DNA from: Cervus elaphus
Taxonomy: Eukaryota > Chordata > Mammalia > Artiodactyla > Cervidae
Direction of reading: 5' to 3'
Assembly (NCBI RefSeq): GCF_910594005.1
Contig: NC_057829.1
Span: forward strand, 54,667,001 to 54,731,000
Length of the DNA: 64,000 bases
A model generated the notes under the pieces. It was not told the origin of the DNA, did not search any database, and worked only from the letters and a program-made list of their open reading frames with translations. Below are positions 1 through 10,526 of the stretch, in pieces. Position 1 is the first letter of the stretch. Every line of letters begins with the position of its first letter. Position numbers and translations under genes: made by a program.

Positions 1-110
1 TATTCTTGTCTGGAAAATTCCATGGACAAAGGAGTCTGGCGGGCTACAGTCTATGGGGTCTCAAAGAGGCTAACATGATTGAGCAACTGAGCATGCATGC
101 CTGCACAGAA
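1..110 (+). mobile_element. Bov-tA SINE, 3' part cut by window edge
   Basis: The first 100 bases match the second half of the ruminant Bov-tA SINE: the 'tattcttg..tggaaaattccatggac' block, then the BovB-derived tail (gggctacagtc.. and ..gattgagcaactgagc). The tRNA-like head lies outside the window. Confidence 0.8.
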
Positions 111-539
111 GCATCTAGAAAACAATTAGGAGCTACCAGAACTACATAAACCAAATTTGGCAGGAAAAGAAAAGCAGAAACTTAGAAACATGTGGCCTAG
201 GGATTTAAAAACTTGTTTTTGCCAAAAAATCCTTTGTTCAAATAAAATCTTCCTTGGAAACCCAAAATGTGAAATCAAGAATAGCCCACCTGGTCAGGTT
301 GCAGAATAGACCACTGAAGAGAACTCTAAATGAACACTGGACTCTTGGACACACTCTACTGTCCATCCCCATGCCCTGGAACAGCCCCTGAGGCTCCTTG
401 AAACTCCCAGAAATCTGAAAACCTTGTTCAAAAACTACTGGTCAAGATCCATGATGGTGCTATTTTTAATACAAAAATCAACAGTTGAAGCACAATTGGG
501 GAAAGCTAATTGGTAACCATGGGTCAGAGTTTCCATGAG
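111..539. other. Unassigned intergenic sequence
   Basis: Read on both strands; no exon-like open frame, RNA gene or recognisable repeat seen. Confidence 0.5.
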
Positions 540-682
540 TATTAATAGATACATACTACAATACAGAAAATAAATAACCAAAAAGGACCTACAGTATAGC
601 ACAGGGAACTATACTCAATATTTTATAATAACCTATAAGGGAAAAGAATCTAAAAAGAATGTGTATTTATATACACACGTAT

Positions 683-746
683 AATCGAACCCGGGTCTCC
701 CGCATTGTAGACAGACGCTTTACCCTCTGAGCCACCAGGGAAGTCC
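683..746 (-). mobile_element. tRNA-like head fragment of a Bov-tA-type SINE
   Basis: The sequence from aatcgaacccgggtctcccg through gagccaccagggaagtcc is the reverse complement of the tRNA-like head of Bov-tA. The body and BovB-derived tail are missing. It sits at the edge of the TA tract within an L1 3' end. Confidence 0.7.
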
Positions 747-751
747 TGTGT

Positions 752-770
752 GTATATATATATATACATA

Positions 771-804
<34 letters not shown>
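752..804. repeat. (TA)n microsatellite
   Basis: Alternating TA with a few C/G interruptions, inside the L1 3' UTR-like segment where such tracts commonly expand. Confidence 0.95.
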
Positions 805-808
<4 letters not shown>

Positions 809-875
809 AAACAGAATCACTTTGCTGGCTCAGCAACACAACACAGTAAATCAACTACACTTCAATTTAAAAAAA

Positions 876-1621
876 ATTAAACAAATAATTAAGTAAAAGA
901 ACAAATGTCATTAAATCTAAAGTCAATTCTAAGTAGTGAGCCAGATCAGTCTTTTACAGGTCCTACATCAACCACTTCACCACATTTTCTCAAAGACAGT
1001 AAATTGCAATGACAAGGAAAAAACTAAAATTAGTCATATTTTGTCTAAGTCACACAAGGCCAGGTTTAAGCTGCTTCTTTCTTATATAAAGTCTTATATT
1101 TTCAAAATCAATTTGGTACAATTAAATGCAAAGTATCCAGAGGCAAATCTGAGCATCAGGACTAACAACTCAATCAACTTAAAGAAACACATAATAAACA
1201 AGAACATATCTGTAAGTCATTACAGAGGAAACACATTGTTGCAGGGGAAAACCCCTACTTGCTGTCCTCAAGAAATAGACCTTTATGACATTACAGTTAC
1301 CAAAAACATGACATAAGTAAAGTAGCCGATTGGTTGGTTGACTGTCATGGTATCAGTTTGGTTGCTTTGGCTCTTTTGACACTGTAAGCTCAGTGAATCT
1401 CACAGAGGGGAAAAATCAGGGGAAATTCACTCGACCATTAGGAAAGCTTCTCATATACTGAGTGGACACTGTACAGAGAAATTACCAAACCAAAAAAAAA
1501 AAAAGGAGAAAAAATGATCACATTTAATTTTGTCTTCGGATATGATAAAAAGAGACTCTAACAACCATTTGTTTCAATAACATTTATTTTGAAAAAGCAT
1601 AAAATGATTAAGTATTATGTA
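876..1621. other. Unassigned AT-rich intergenic sequence
   Basis: An open frame at 936-1316 on the plus strand has no recognisable domain, splice context or start context and is treated as chance. A short poly(A) run lies near 1491-1505. Confidence 0.5.
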
Positions 1622-1800
1622 GTTCGGTGGTTCTCAACCCTGGTTGCACATGAGATTCACCTGAGCTTTAAAAATGCGTGATATCCTGGATCTATCCTAG
1701 TTCTACTGAGTCAGAATTTTTGAGGCTGGCCCTTGGCACCAGTGTTTTCTTTTCCTTCTTCAGGTGATTCTAATGTGTCACCAGGCTTCAGAGCCATCAG
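1622..1800 (+). mobile_element. MER5A-like (hAT-Charlie) MITE relic
   Basis: Begins with gtggttctcaacc, then a divergent form of the MER5 body (cacctgag.., ctgagtcagaatttt.., caggtgattctaatg). It is a very old mammalian non-autonomous DNA transposon and has no coding capacity. Confidence 0.6.
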
Positions 1801-1936
1801 TATCATCTTGAATTGACTGATCAACTCAGTTGTCAAACATCAGTCTGAACAAATCCTTCCTTTGAGATAGCAGCAATGCCTGTGCACTGGGCTCCCCCTG
1901 TCCATGGTAAGTTAATAGTGACGGGAAAGGGTGCTT

Positions 1937-2146
1937 GGGGCTTCCCTGGTGCCTCAGACAGTACAGAATCTGCAATGCAGGAGACCTGGGTTCAATCCCT
2001 AGGTCAGAAAGATCTCTGAAGAAAGAAATAGCAACCCACTCCAGTATTCTTGCTTGGAAAATCCCATGGACAGAGGAGTTTAGCAGGCTACAGTCCATGG
2101 GGTCCCAAAGAGTCAGATATGACTGAGTGACTAACAAACACATACA
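1937..2146 (+). mobile_element. Bov-tA SINE
   Basis: Complete-looking copy: tRNA-like head (ggcttccctggtgcctcag..caatgcaggagacctggg), middle block (aacccactccagtattcttg) and BovB-derived tail (cagtccatggggtcccaaagagtcag..gactgagtgac). Confidence 0.9.
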
Positions 2147-2310
2147 AGGTTGTCTGGTCAACCCATATCTGACTAAAAAGGCTCTCTTCTCCTTTAAAAC
2201 AGATCCTTTAAAGCTTTCCTTTAAGGCTGTGAGTGTGGGTTTGGCCGTTCAGGGGGTGGTTTTTTGGGTGGCTCCTTCATGAGCTGTGAAAGTCATTGTT
2301 TTGATATAGG

Positions 2311-2519
2311 TTCAGCTTCCCTAGAGCTCAGATTGTAAATAATCTGCCTTCAATGCAAGAGATCAGAGTTCAGCCCTGAGCTGGGAAGGTCCTCTGGAGA
2401 AGGGAATGGCTACCCATCCCAGTATTTTTGCCTGGAGAATTCCAGGGTCAGAGGAGCCTGGCGGGCTACAGTCCATGGAGTTGCAAAGAGTCAGACACAA
2501 CTGAGTGACTAACACTCAC
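2311..2519 (+). mobile_element. Bov-tA SINE
   Basis: Diverged head (cttccctagagctcag..), conserved middle and tail (gaggagcctggcgggctac, agagtcagacacaactgagtg). Confidence 0.88.
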
Positions 2520-3329
2520 CAACACTTAGAGAACTGAGATTGCTATTTCAATAAATACAACAGGTTTTGGTAGATAAATATGAGTCCACTTCTATGGAAA
2601 ATATTTCATCAAATAAAAAAAGAATTATAAAATAAGCAATTATGGCCTTAATCTGTAATATGTTAAACCACAAAATGGTGAATTGTGTTCAAAATATTTT
2701 GAAAAATTATAAAGTCTACAAGTGTGTACTTACGGGTAGAGTTAAGATTTTATGTTGCTACTTTGTTTACATGTATATCCAGGAAGCTATAAGACAATTT
2801 GGGGAAAAACGGGTTGTGATTTTTATGGTGATTTAGTAGATTGAAAATTAGGTTCCGGCCTCCTCTGCAATCATAAGGGACTAATATGACATCCATAAGC
2901 AAAACTCATAAACATGGAATTTCCCTCCAGAGCCAAAGAGATGAGCTATTTTCAAGATACACCGGGGTACCCTAAGAAGTTGGAACATTATAAGTGCTCA
3001 TAATTGAAGCAATCAGAAGTCAGTAAAAGCAGGGAGTCAAAAAGTTGATACATCATGTTTCAAATATTTCAATTTCAGTCACATAAATAAAGGGGAATCA
3101 TTCACTAATTGTTGCATGTCTCCTGATGGTTTCAGTTCTGTGTTGCCTTTCTCGGTTAAACTATGGCCAGATTTCCTCCTTCCATTTCTTAAATGCATTT
3201 GTACCTTAAAGGCTCTTGTGGAAAAACCTGAGGGTAAAAATTTCTTTAGTATTTTTTTTTTACTATAGTTTTCTAATCTTTTATAAAAGCAAACTATTCC
3301 ATACCTGCGGAGTAGCAGTTTGTTGATTT
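2520..3329. other. Unassigned AT-rich sequence
   Basis: No exon, RNA gene or clear repeat recognised; several homopolymer runs only. Confidence 0.5.
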
Positions 3330-3720
3330 TTTAAAAATTTAACCTCCTAAAGTATATAATTCAGATGTTATAAAACCAACACCACTAATTCTAGAATCCA
3401 GCCATCACCCCAAAAAGAAATCTTGTACCTATTACCATTCACTCTCAATTCCCTCTACCCTATACCCTGGCAACCACAAATGTACATTTCATCTCTGTAT
3501 ATTTACCTATTGTGGATATCTCCTACAAGTGGAATCACAATTTGTGGTCTTTTGTATCTGCTTTCTTTCACTCATCATAATGTGTTCATGGTTCATCCAG
3601 GTTGTAGCCGTTTATATGTTTTTTAATATGGCTTATTTTTACAAATCTCTGTGGCAATCAAGTTTTCACAGAAGCAGCATTCCTTTTTGGCACTCCCGTT
3701 ATATGTTTGTTTAATATTTA
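3330..3720 (-). mobile_element. Old L1 fragment, minus strand
   Basis: Contains the antisense L1 phrases around ccctggcaaccacaaatgtac, acaagtggaatcacaatttg and tgttcatggttcatccagg, typical of old mammalian L1 elements in reverse orientation. No open reading frame survives. Confidence 0.6.
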
Positions 3721-4275
3721 ATTAAATCACAAAATTACAGTAGCAAGTATTATTAAAATAAACAAGACGGTGACCAAACACCACTGTAAGCGTGAACCTG
3801 AGCTGATAAAAGCAAAGTACACCAGTTTATTATGATGACAGTTATTTGCCACAGTGGCCTCTGCGTTCTGAGCAACAATAGGTTCCTTTTTCAGAGGGAA
3901 GGGAGAGCAATAGTTAACCCCATCAGATGCATTAGTGTTAACGGGTACTCCATTACCTAGGATGAAACGGTGTGTATGCAGAGGTATAGAGATGATCTGT
4001 GTCTATTAGACAACACAACATAACTTCAACTATCCCAAAAGGAAATCTTCCATATGTCTAAGTCTTCAAAAGAAGCAAAGATGGGCTCCCATAGAGATAG
4101 GTTACCCTGCTGCCTCAATAAAAATTTTACCATCCTACTTACCTTTTAAGGATCAGCTCAAACATGTCCTCCTCCTAAGCCTCGACTCCTCATGGTGCCT
4201 ACCTGCTCGCTCTCCTTCCTTTTAATTTCTAAAGTAGTTATCTATCTCTTATGCTAGTTATAACTGGTATTCTGT
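3721..4275. other. Unassigned intergenic sequence
   Basis: Nothing recognised apart from a possible old L2/MIR remnant near 4130-4260, too diverged to assign. Confidence 0.4.
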
Positions 4276-4283
4276 AGCTAGTT

Positions 4284-4501
4284 GTTGTTGTTGCTTTATT
4301 CTCTAAGTTGTGTCTGATTCTTTCGTGACCCCATGGGCTGTAGCCCACCAGGCTCCTCTGTCCATGGGATTTCCCAGGCAAGAATACTGGAGAAGGTTGC
4401 CATGCATTCCTCCAGGGAATCTTCCTGACCCAGGGATCAAACCTGAGTCTCCTACATCGGCAGGAGGATTCTCTACCACCGAGGCATCAGGGAAGCCATA
4501 C
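4284..4501 (-). mobile_element. Bov-tA SINE with target-site duplication
   Basis: Reverse-strand Bov-tA (tgtctgattctttcgtgacc..gtagcccaccaggctcctct..catcagggaagcc). It is flanked by direct repeats AGCTAGTT at 4276-4283 and 4502-4509. Confidence 0.92.
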
Positions 4502-4509
4502 AGCTAGTT

Positions 4510-5803
4510 ACACAATGCCTTTTTTCCATATGAGACCACAGACTGCTTCAGAGGCAAGTAGTATGTTTTTATATCCCCTACAGCCACCGGCACAGGAAAC
4601 AGGGGATGCAGGACACAATCTTTGAACAAATCTGTAATAAGAAGTTCAATAAATATTTGTAAAGTAAATAATGAAGGAGTACATTGACTAAATAATTAAT
4701 TAAAGGTGTGTAACTTAATACCTGGCTACAGAGCAACACATCTCTTTCTTCATTGTGCAGTAAGTGGAGTGGTGGGGGGAAGGTAAGCATCTGACGGGGG
4801 CATAGTGGTAGGCAAAGGAAGAAAAGCTAGGTGCCCCTGGGTACCTAGCAGCTGTCAGGCGTCATGACTCTCCTCCGAGTGTTAAATAGAGATCACTTTC
4901 AAATAGGACGTTGTTAGATAATGACACTTTCTGATGTCCTTTGATGCAGAAGAAATTAAAAACAGAGACAAAAATCTTTGTACTCAAAACCTCCCAACGT
5001 CTTCAAGTGTAGATTTAGTTTTTCTAAATTAAATTATCATACAACTTGAATGGGTTTTTAGACATCGTAGAAAGGGACTCAGAAGAACATCGCTTCCAAA
5101 TTGGCGATATTTAAAAGCAAAGCCATTGGTTAGGTAAGGCATGCATAAACAACCCCCAAAGCTGTATTGAATACTTTTTTTTGGCTATATATGACTGAAA
5201 AACTGCCAACTTCATTTTGATAAGCCTTTGTTAAAAACAATAAACATGCCTGAACTTGCAAACCATGCCATTCTGAAGAAAAAGCAATTGAGAAGATCAG
5301 GACCTGCTTAAAACGGCAATGTCTGATTAACAAGAAAAACCTCTGTGGTAACAGATTTAGCAACAAGTCACAATACTGTGCTGCCTATTAACACGGAGGG
5401 AGCAGGGGACGATGCAAACGGAGACAAAATCAAAGCACAACACTTACCTTCATAAATAAATAAGAAGCTACATCTTAAAACTAATACAATTATAGTCCAC
5501 AACGCTGACATCAGGGCAGCAACATCATTGAGAAAACTAATCCTCTCATGCTTCATTAAGTTTAATGTCACCACAGTGATGTCCTTGCACTAAAGGAAGT
5601 GTCATTTCAGGGACTCTGAATGCACAGACATAAAGTAACCAAGTGTGGGAATTTCTATTCATGTAGAGTTCATGTACATCAGTTCATAAAAGTCAAAGTA
5701 ACTTTACCTGAATTTGTTTCTGTATTTATTTTCACACTGATTATAAAATCAGCAGAATTATGGGATTGGAAGGAAGATAATTTGGAATACTTGTGTTCAT
5801 TTC
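4510..5803. other. Unassigned intergenic sequence
   Basis: Read on both strands; short open frames only, no family resemblance, no RNA gene. Confidence 0.5.
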
Positions 5804-5814
5804 CCTACTTTAAG

Positions 5815-5949
5815 GGCTTCCCTGGTGGTTCAGTGGTAAAGAATCTGCCTGCCAATGCTAGAGAAGTAAGTTCAAGCTCTGGGTTGGGGAGAGTCCCTGG
5901 AAAAGGACATGGCAACCCACTCTAGTATTATGGCCTGGGAACTACCTGC
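5815..5949 (+). mobile_element. 3'-truncated Bov-tA SINE
   Basis: tRNA-like head and middle block (gggcttccctggtggttcag..caacccactctagtattatgg) end before the BovB-derived tail. Imperfect direct repeats (CTACTTTAAGG at about 5804, CTATTTTAGG at about 5950) may be the target duplication. Confidence 0.8.
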
Positions 5950-6178
5950 CTATTTTAGGCAAAACTGAAATTCTCTTCCATCTGCCAAACAATCCTGGAA
6001 AAATTCTAATAAATAAATTGTAACCTGAGGTTCACAAGACCAAAGTTCTTTGTTTTATTCACTGACATACCTTGAGTGACCAGAACATCACTGGGCACAG
6101 AGGAGGCACTCAATAAATACCTATTAAAGTAAACTGAAAAACATAAAAAATGTGTAATGTAATGCAAAAATGATAAAT

Positions 6179-6383
6179 GTGTGTGTTCAGTCCCTAAGCG
6201 TGTCGACTTTTTGCGACTCCAAGGACTGTAGCCCACCAGGCTCCTCTAGCCGTGAGATCTCCCATGCAAGAATGCTGGAGTGGGTTGCCATTTCCTCTGC
6301 CAGTATCCTCCCAATCCAGGAATCAACCCAAGTCTCCTGCACTGGCAGGCAGATTCTTTACCACTAAGTCATCTGGGGAGCCC
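6179..6383 (-). mobile_element. Bov-tA SINE with target-site duplication
   Basis: Reverse-strand copy (cgactccaaggactgtagcc..gggttgccatttcctctgcc..atctggggagccc). It is flanked by 12-bp repeats differing at one base: AAAATGATAAAT at 6167-6178 and AAAATGCTAAAT at 6384-6395. Confidence 0.92.
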
Positions 6384-6395
6384 AAAATGCTAAAT

Positions 6396-7639
6396 AAGTC
6401 TCTTTAAAATTCCTTTCTCTGAGCACAGTTATAGGTTATCGTGTTAATCACAACACACAAATTGTCCTCATATAAGCCACTTTTCCCAAGCCAGCTCCAA
6501 AGTCACAAATCACACTCTGAATTCTAACCAATGATCAGCCCAGGAAGGTAAGAACCCAAAGAGACTCCAAAGATAGATGAGGATAAATTTTATCTATCTG
6601 TAGTTTTGATTACTTTTCTTCTCCTGGCAGTTCACCTGTAATGTATCTCCATATTCATCTTCATATTATTATTTAAATACATGCATTTAAGATGTATTAC
6701 TTAAAATTAAGGGTATTTTTAAAAATTATACTAAAAGGTGGTTTGACTAAATTGACCTCTCAACTATTTCAGAATCCCACCAGTTTAAAAAAAAAAAGAC
6801 AAAAAATAATAACAGGAAAATGACATGATCAGATTACTCTAATCATCAATTTTGTTCTAAATGCCTGAAAGTAACATGGTTTGAAAATTGAACTGAGTTG
6901 GAAGGAGAGGGCCTGGATTTTGGTACTTGCCTCAGTCACCAATGAACTTAACCAATCCTTGCTAACAGGAAACTGAGCTTCCCAGGCTGTCTGGTGAAGA
7001 CGATCTCTCAAAACCTGAACAATTTCCAAGACCCTGTGATTATAAGTGACCAAATCCAGTCACTTAATTACTACTCCTGGGAGGGTCAGACACCATTTGC
7101 CTAGTTTGACATGAGGTTTATGGCGAGGCAGTTGATGATTTTAAAAGCTAGTGATCTCCCAAACACCTGATGAGAGTGTGTTTCTAAATATGGAGGGTCT
7201 GAAGACTTTGCTTCTGGGTTAAGCTGACTGCAGCCACCAGAGAGCCCAGCTCTCAGCAAAGAAAAGGTAAGTTAAACTAAGTAGAGTCCCTCCAGAATGG
7301 AAGGATTGAACCAGTGCCCTAGTAGGTCACAACTGACTCAATACCGAAAAAAAAAAAAAAAAAAATTACAAGAGATTCAGAATGAATGCTGAGTTGTGAA
7401 AGCCAAAGGCTAACCAAATAGCCTCAGGACTTACTGGAACCCGGCTCTCAAATTTTGCTTCAAGCACTTGTCCTTGAGTTTGCACTACAGGTATCACTGA
7501 CTTTCTTTGAGAACTAGAAGCAACTAAGAAATTAAGTCAATGGAAATTAAGTAAACATCACCTGAGGGAAAGGGAAGATTCGAAATAAATAAGATACATT
7601 CGGTACAGAATCCAGAAGGAATCTTGTGTGATCTCTCCT
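6396..7639. other. Unassigned sequence left of the CpG island
   Basis: AT-rich, with a poly(A) run at about 7347-7365. If the neighbouring island is a minus-strand promoter, this would be the start of its transcribed region, but I cannot define an exon here. Confidence 0.4.
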
Positions 7640-8560
7640 GCACGAGAAGTCGGCATTTGGAAACCACTGGAGGTGGGGATCAAAGCCGCTCCCTGTCCAG
7701 CCACCTGCCCAGAAACTGCCCGAGCACCGGCCCAGCACCGCCGGGGCAGGTGTCCTTCCCCAACACAACGGGCGCTCCGAGGGACCAAGCTGTGGTGGCG
7801 GGCTCCCGGTGCGTCGCCGGGCAGCCAAGGGAGCGCCCTCTGCCACCTCCACCCAGCCCAGCCCCAGAGCCTGCCGCCCGGCCTCGAAGGATGCCCGGGT
7901 CACCTGAGCCACCGCGTCCTGACAGCGGACAGAGGGTGTGCCAGTGGGCTCCCGGGCCGGCGCGCTGGGGATCCTGGTGCCTGAGCGATCGGCGGGAGAC
8001 TGCGCCCCGGCAGCCCGGCGGCCAGCCTCCAGCCCTCCGCAGCCCGCCCAGTAAGTGCAGATCCCCCCTCTCCTCCCGGCCGCTCCGCTTGCTCACCTCG
8101 CGTGGACCGCTGCAGCCCGGACGGTGGGGTGCGGACATGCCCCCGGGGTGCACCCACCGTGCCGCGTCCCCGCGCGGTGGCCCCTTCCCGGGCCCCAGGC
8201 GCCGCGGTCCGCGCTCCCGAGGGGCGGGGAGCGGACGCGGCGGAGGCGCCGGCTGGGCTGGGGGCCCCACGGGCAGCGCGGGAGGCGGAGAGCGTGGCGG
8301 GGAAAATCCCCGCGCTCAGCCTCCGAAATGCACCAGAGTTCAACGCCCCCAGCTCCGCCGTGGACTCTGGCCGGCGGGTGAATGGGATTTATCCCGGGAT
8401 CCGCTCTACGGGCCGCGGCTTGGCGAGGGGTGAGGGGCCGCCTCGCGGTTATGTAATGGACCTGCCCGCTCTGACCCGAGCCACAGCGCTCCGGACTGCC
8501 CGACCCTCCCCGGGGACGGCGGTGCGTTGCCCCTGACCTAGCAGGCAGGCAGAGGGGGCT
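7640..8560 (-). promoter_or_regulatory. CpG island, candidate SLC16A12 promoter/5' exon
   Basis: About 0.9 kb of very GC- and CpG-rich sequence in an otherwise AT-rich window, with a GGGGCGGGG Sp1/KLF-type box at 8221-8229 and no TATA box. The island carries long overlapping open frames on both strands; these follow from high GC and show no domain. No repeat explains the island, so a promoter is the natural reading. PANK1 lies to the right on the minus strand, and in mammals as I recall the next gene downstream on the same strand is SLC16A12 (a monocarboxylate-transporter-family member), starting some tens of kb away. The strand and gene are therefore inferred from synteny, not read from coding sequence. 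A divergent non-coding transcript start is an alternative. Confidence 0.5.
8299..8311. promoter_or_regulatory. NF-kappaB-like motif in CpG island
   Basis: GGGGAAAATCCCC; its reverse complement contains GGGATTTTCC, which fits the GGGRNNYYCC kappaB consensus. A single short motif in a GC-rich island is weak evidence of function. Confidence 0.3.
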
Positions 8561-8714
8561 CGGTGTTCTCCAAAAGAACTTTCCCCTGCAGGGTCAAAGA
8601 GCAAGCTCTGCTTCAGGAATCCAAGGACTCCCTGAGGTGTACGCGGCAGGGATCTCTGCCCGTGCAGCCCGTCCATTTCACAGCACAGAAAACTGAGGCT
8701 CCGACGTGTTTAAA

Positions 8715-8900
8715 GCGCTGTTTCTTCGAGTTGGAGGACCTAGATTCAACTCTCCCGAAAAGCCGTGACCGTAGGCAAGTTACTCAAACCTCCGAGTTCA
8801 GTGTCTCCACCTGTAAAACGACGATAATAGTGTCCACTTCCTGTGCTTGATGAGAGGACAAAATGAATGAGGCGCAGGAGCCCGGTATGTAACACACCCC
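8715..8900 (+). mobile_element. MIR SINE relic
   Basis: Matches the MIR core order: ttggaggacctagattcaa, ggcaagttactcaaacctc, cacctgtaaaacg, then a diverged 3' part. It directly abuts the CpG island. Confidence 0.65.
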
Positions 8901-9079
8901 AGTAAAAATTAATGCTCATGCTAAGGTTCGCCCCCTCCGCCAACGTCGCCCTAAAGTCGGCTGTCCCACGGGCCTGACTAAGGAGCTGCCCCAGGGCCCT
9001 TCCTGTAAATCCCACTTCTTGTCAGGAGCGAAGTCTCTGAACTGAGGAGGTCAGATTCCAACTTCTTGGGGTCTACATG

Positions 9080-9210
9080 CTTGCTACTCCACAAAGCATC
9101 AGCGTCATCTGGGACCTTGCTAGAAATGCAGAATTGCAGGTCCAACCCCAGAGCCACTTATAACAAGAATCTCTAGGTGATTTAGTCAGTGGTACTTCAG
9201 AGTTTCACAA
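9080..9210 (+). mobile_element. MER5A-like relic
   Basis: caaagcatcagcgtcatctggg..tagaaatgcagaattgcagg..ccaaccccagag resembles the body of MER5A. Old and non-coding. Confidence 0.55.
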
Positions 9211-9471
9211 TGAGTCCGACTTTTTGGAAGATTTGAGAAGGGGACCAGAAAGTTGTGATGCAGTGGCCACACCGATACCTTAGGGTATTTTTAAAAACAG
9301 ACCGCCAAAGTCCTTCCTCCTATTACATCTGGCTATTTTGTTTCTTCCCCTCTCCTCAGTTTCCTGCTCTTTATAAATCTGGATGAGCTAGCTCTTTTCA
9401 CCTGTAAAAGAAAGCTCTAAGTTACCTGAAAGTAAAGACTAGTGAAGATACCTTCAAGGCACACTATAGAG

Positions 9472-9550
9472 GGCCTTCCCTGGTGGTCCAGTGGTTAAGA
9501 CTCCCCTTCCAACACAGGGAGTAGGAGTTCCATTCCACATGCCCTTCAAA
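9472..9550 (+). mobile_element. CHR-type SINE head fragment
   Basis: gccttccctggtggtccagtggttaagactcc is the head of a cetartiodactyl tRNA-derived CHR SINE; the body is largely missing. Confidence 0.7.
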
Positions 9551-10320
9551 ACAAGCAAACAAAAAATGCAGCAGAATTTGCAAATAGGACTTGTAAAAGA
9601 ATTCATTAGCGTTGAATATGGACTTAAAATGTTGAGACTTCGGGGAGCCCTGAGCTTTCAACTGTGAAGGTCTTTTGGTTAAAAGACTGGGGTACTTTTT
9701 GGTTCAGAAAAATAGTTTTCTTAGTTAAACATTGCTTTGGGTGGCTGAGAAGCCCCATTTTTCCACTAATGTAGGATATCCAGTTGTTTTTAAAAGTTTT
9801 GAAGAAGAGGAAGAAAGCTCACAGGCTTTCCTCCATTTACATCACTTGCCATAGAGGCCCTAGAAAAGCCAAGGGCAGTTCTTTTATTTATGTCATGAAA
9901 TGTTGGTTGGTTGTGTTGCTTCTTCAGGTTTAGCTCGGCTGATCCTATCTCTGACAGAATGATTTTCATCTTTTCAGAGGTGAGACTTGGTGGATTATTG
10001 ATGATGGTGCCGATAGGGAAGGTCACTCCCATCTGCCTCCCCCTTTGGGGCTCCCCCTGCCCCCAGGCAAGGCTGGTTCCGAGGGGTGGGTGGTGTGGAG
10101 GTGGAGTTGGAGAAGATGGAAAGAGGAAAGGATTCTCCTTTCTGTGAGGCCGGAGGAGCTGGGAAGGAGGGGGACAAACCCCTCTCCTTGCCTTGGAATC
10201 TAACGAGGAAAGAAGGGGGAAATGCAGCGTTTCTCTTGAAGAGTGCTATCCAATAGAATTTTCTGTAATGGTGGAAATGTTCTGTGTCTGTGCAGTCCAA
10301 AATGGCTATGAAATGTGGCT
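9551..10320. other. Unassigned intergenic sequence
   Basis: A G/T-rich patch lies near 10080-10130. No gene or assigned repeat. Confidence 0.45.
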
Positions 10321-10526
10321 TTGTGGTTTAGTTGCTAAGTTTGAGGCCCCATGGACTCTCCCATGGACTCTACCAGGCTCCTCTGTCTGTGGGATATCCC
10401 AGGCAAGAATATTGGAGTGAGTTGCCGTTTTCTTCTCCAGAGGATCTTCCTGGACCAGGGATGGAACCTTTCATCTCCTGCAGTAGCAGGTGGTTTTTTT
10501 TACCACTGAGCCACCAGGGAAGCCCT
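10321..10526 (-). mobile_element. Bov-tA SINE
   Basis: Reverse copy with an unusual short internal duplication (the block ccatggactct occurs twice in a row at about 10351-10372) and an intact head end (ccactgagccaccagggaag). Confidence 0.9.

Larger units (their letters stand above)
540..875 (+). mobile_element. Ruminant L1 3' end, interrupted
   Basis: Contains the typical ruminant L1 3'-end phrases (tatagcacagggaactat, ataacctataa, aatcactttgctg, aatcaactacacttcaat) and an A-rich tail. It is interrupted by a SINE head fragment at 683-746 and a TA microsatellite at 752-804. Confidence 0.7.

Noticed and set aside
936..1316. 126-codon open frame in AT-rich intergenic DNA
   Set aside because: Low-complexity Asn/Ile/Lys-rich translation with no homology that I recognise.
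7230..7270. Possible plus-strand mini-exon (gactgcag..aaaaggtaagt)
   Set aside because: Splice-like ends occur often by chance; no coding content, and the strand is opposite to the expected neighbouring gene.
7624..8536. Long overlapping open frames on both strands in the CpG island
   Set aside because: High GC depletes stop codons; the peptides are Pro/Arg/Gly-rich without domains, and several frames are open simultaneously.
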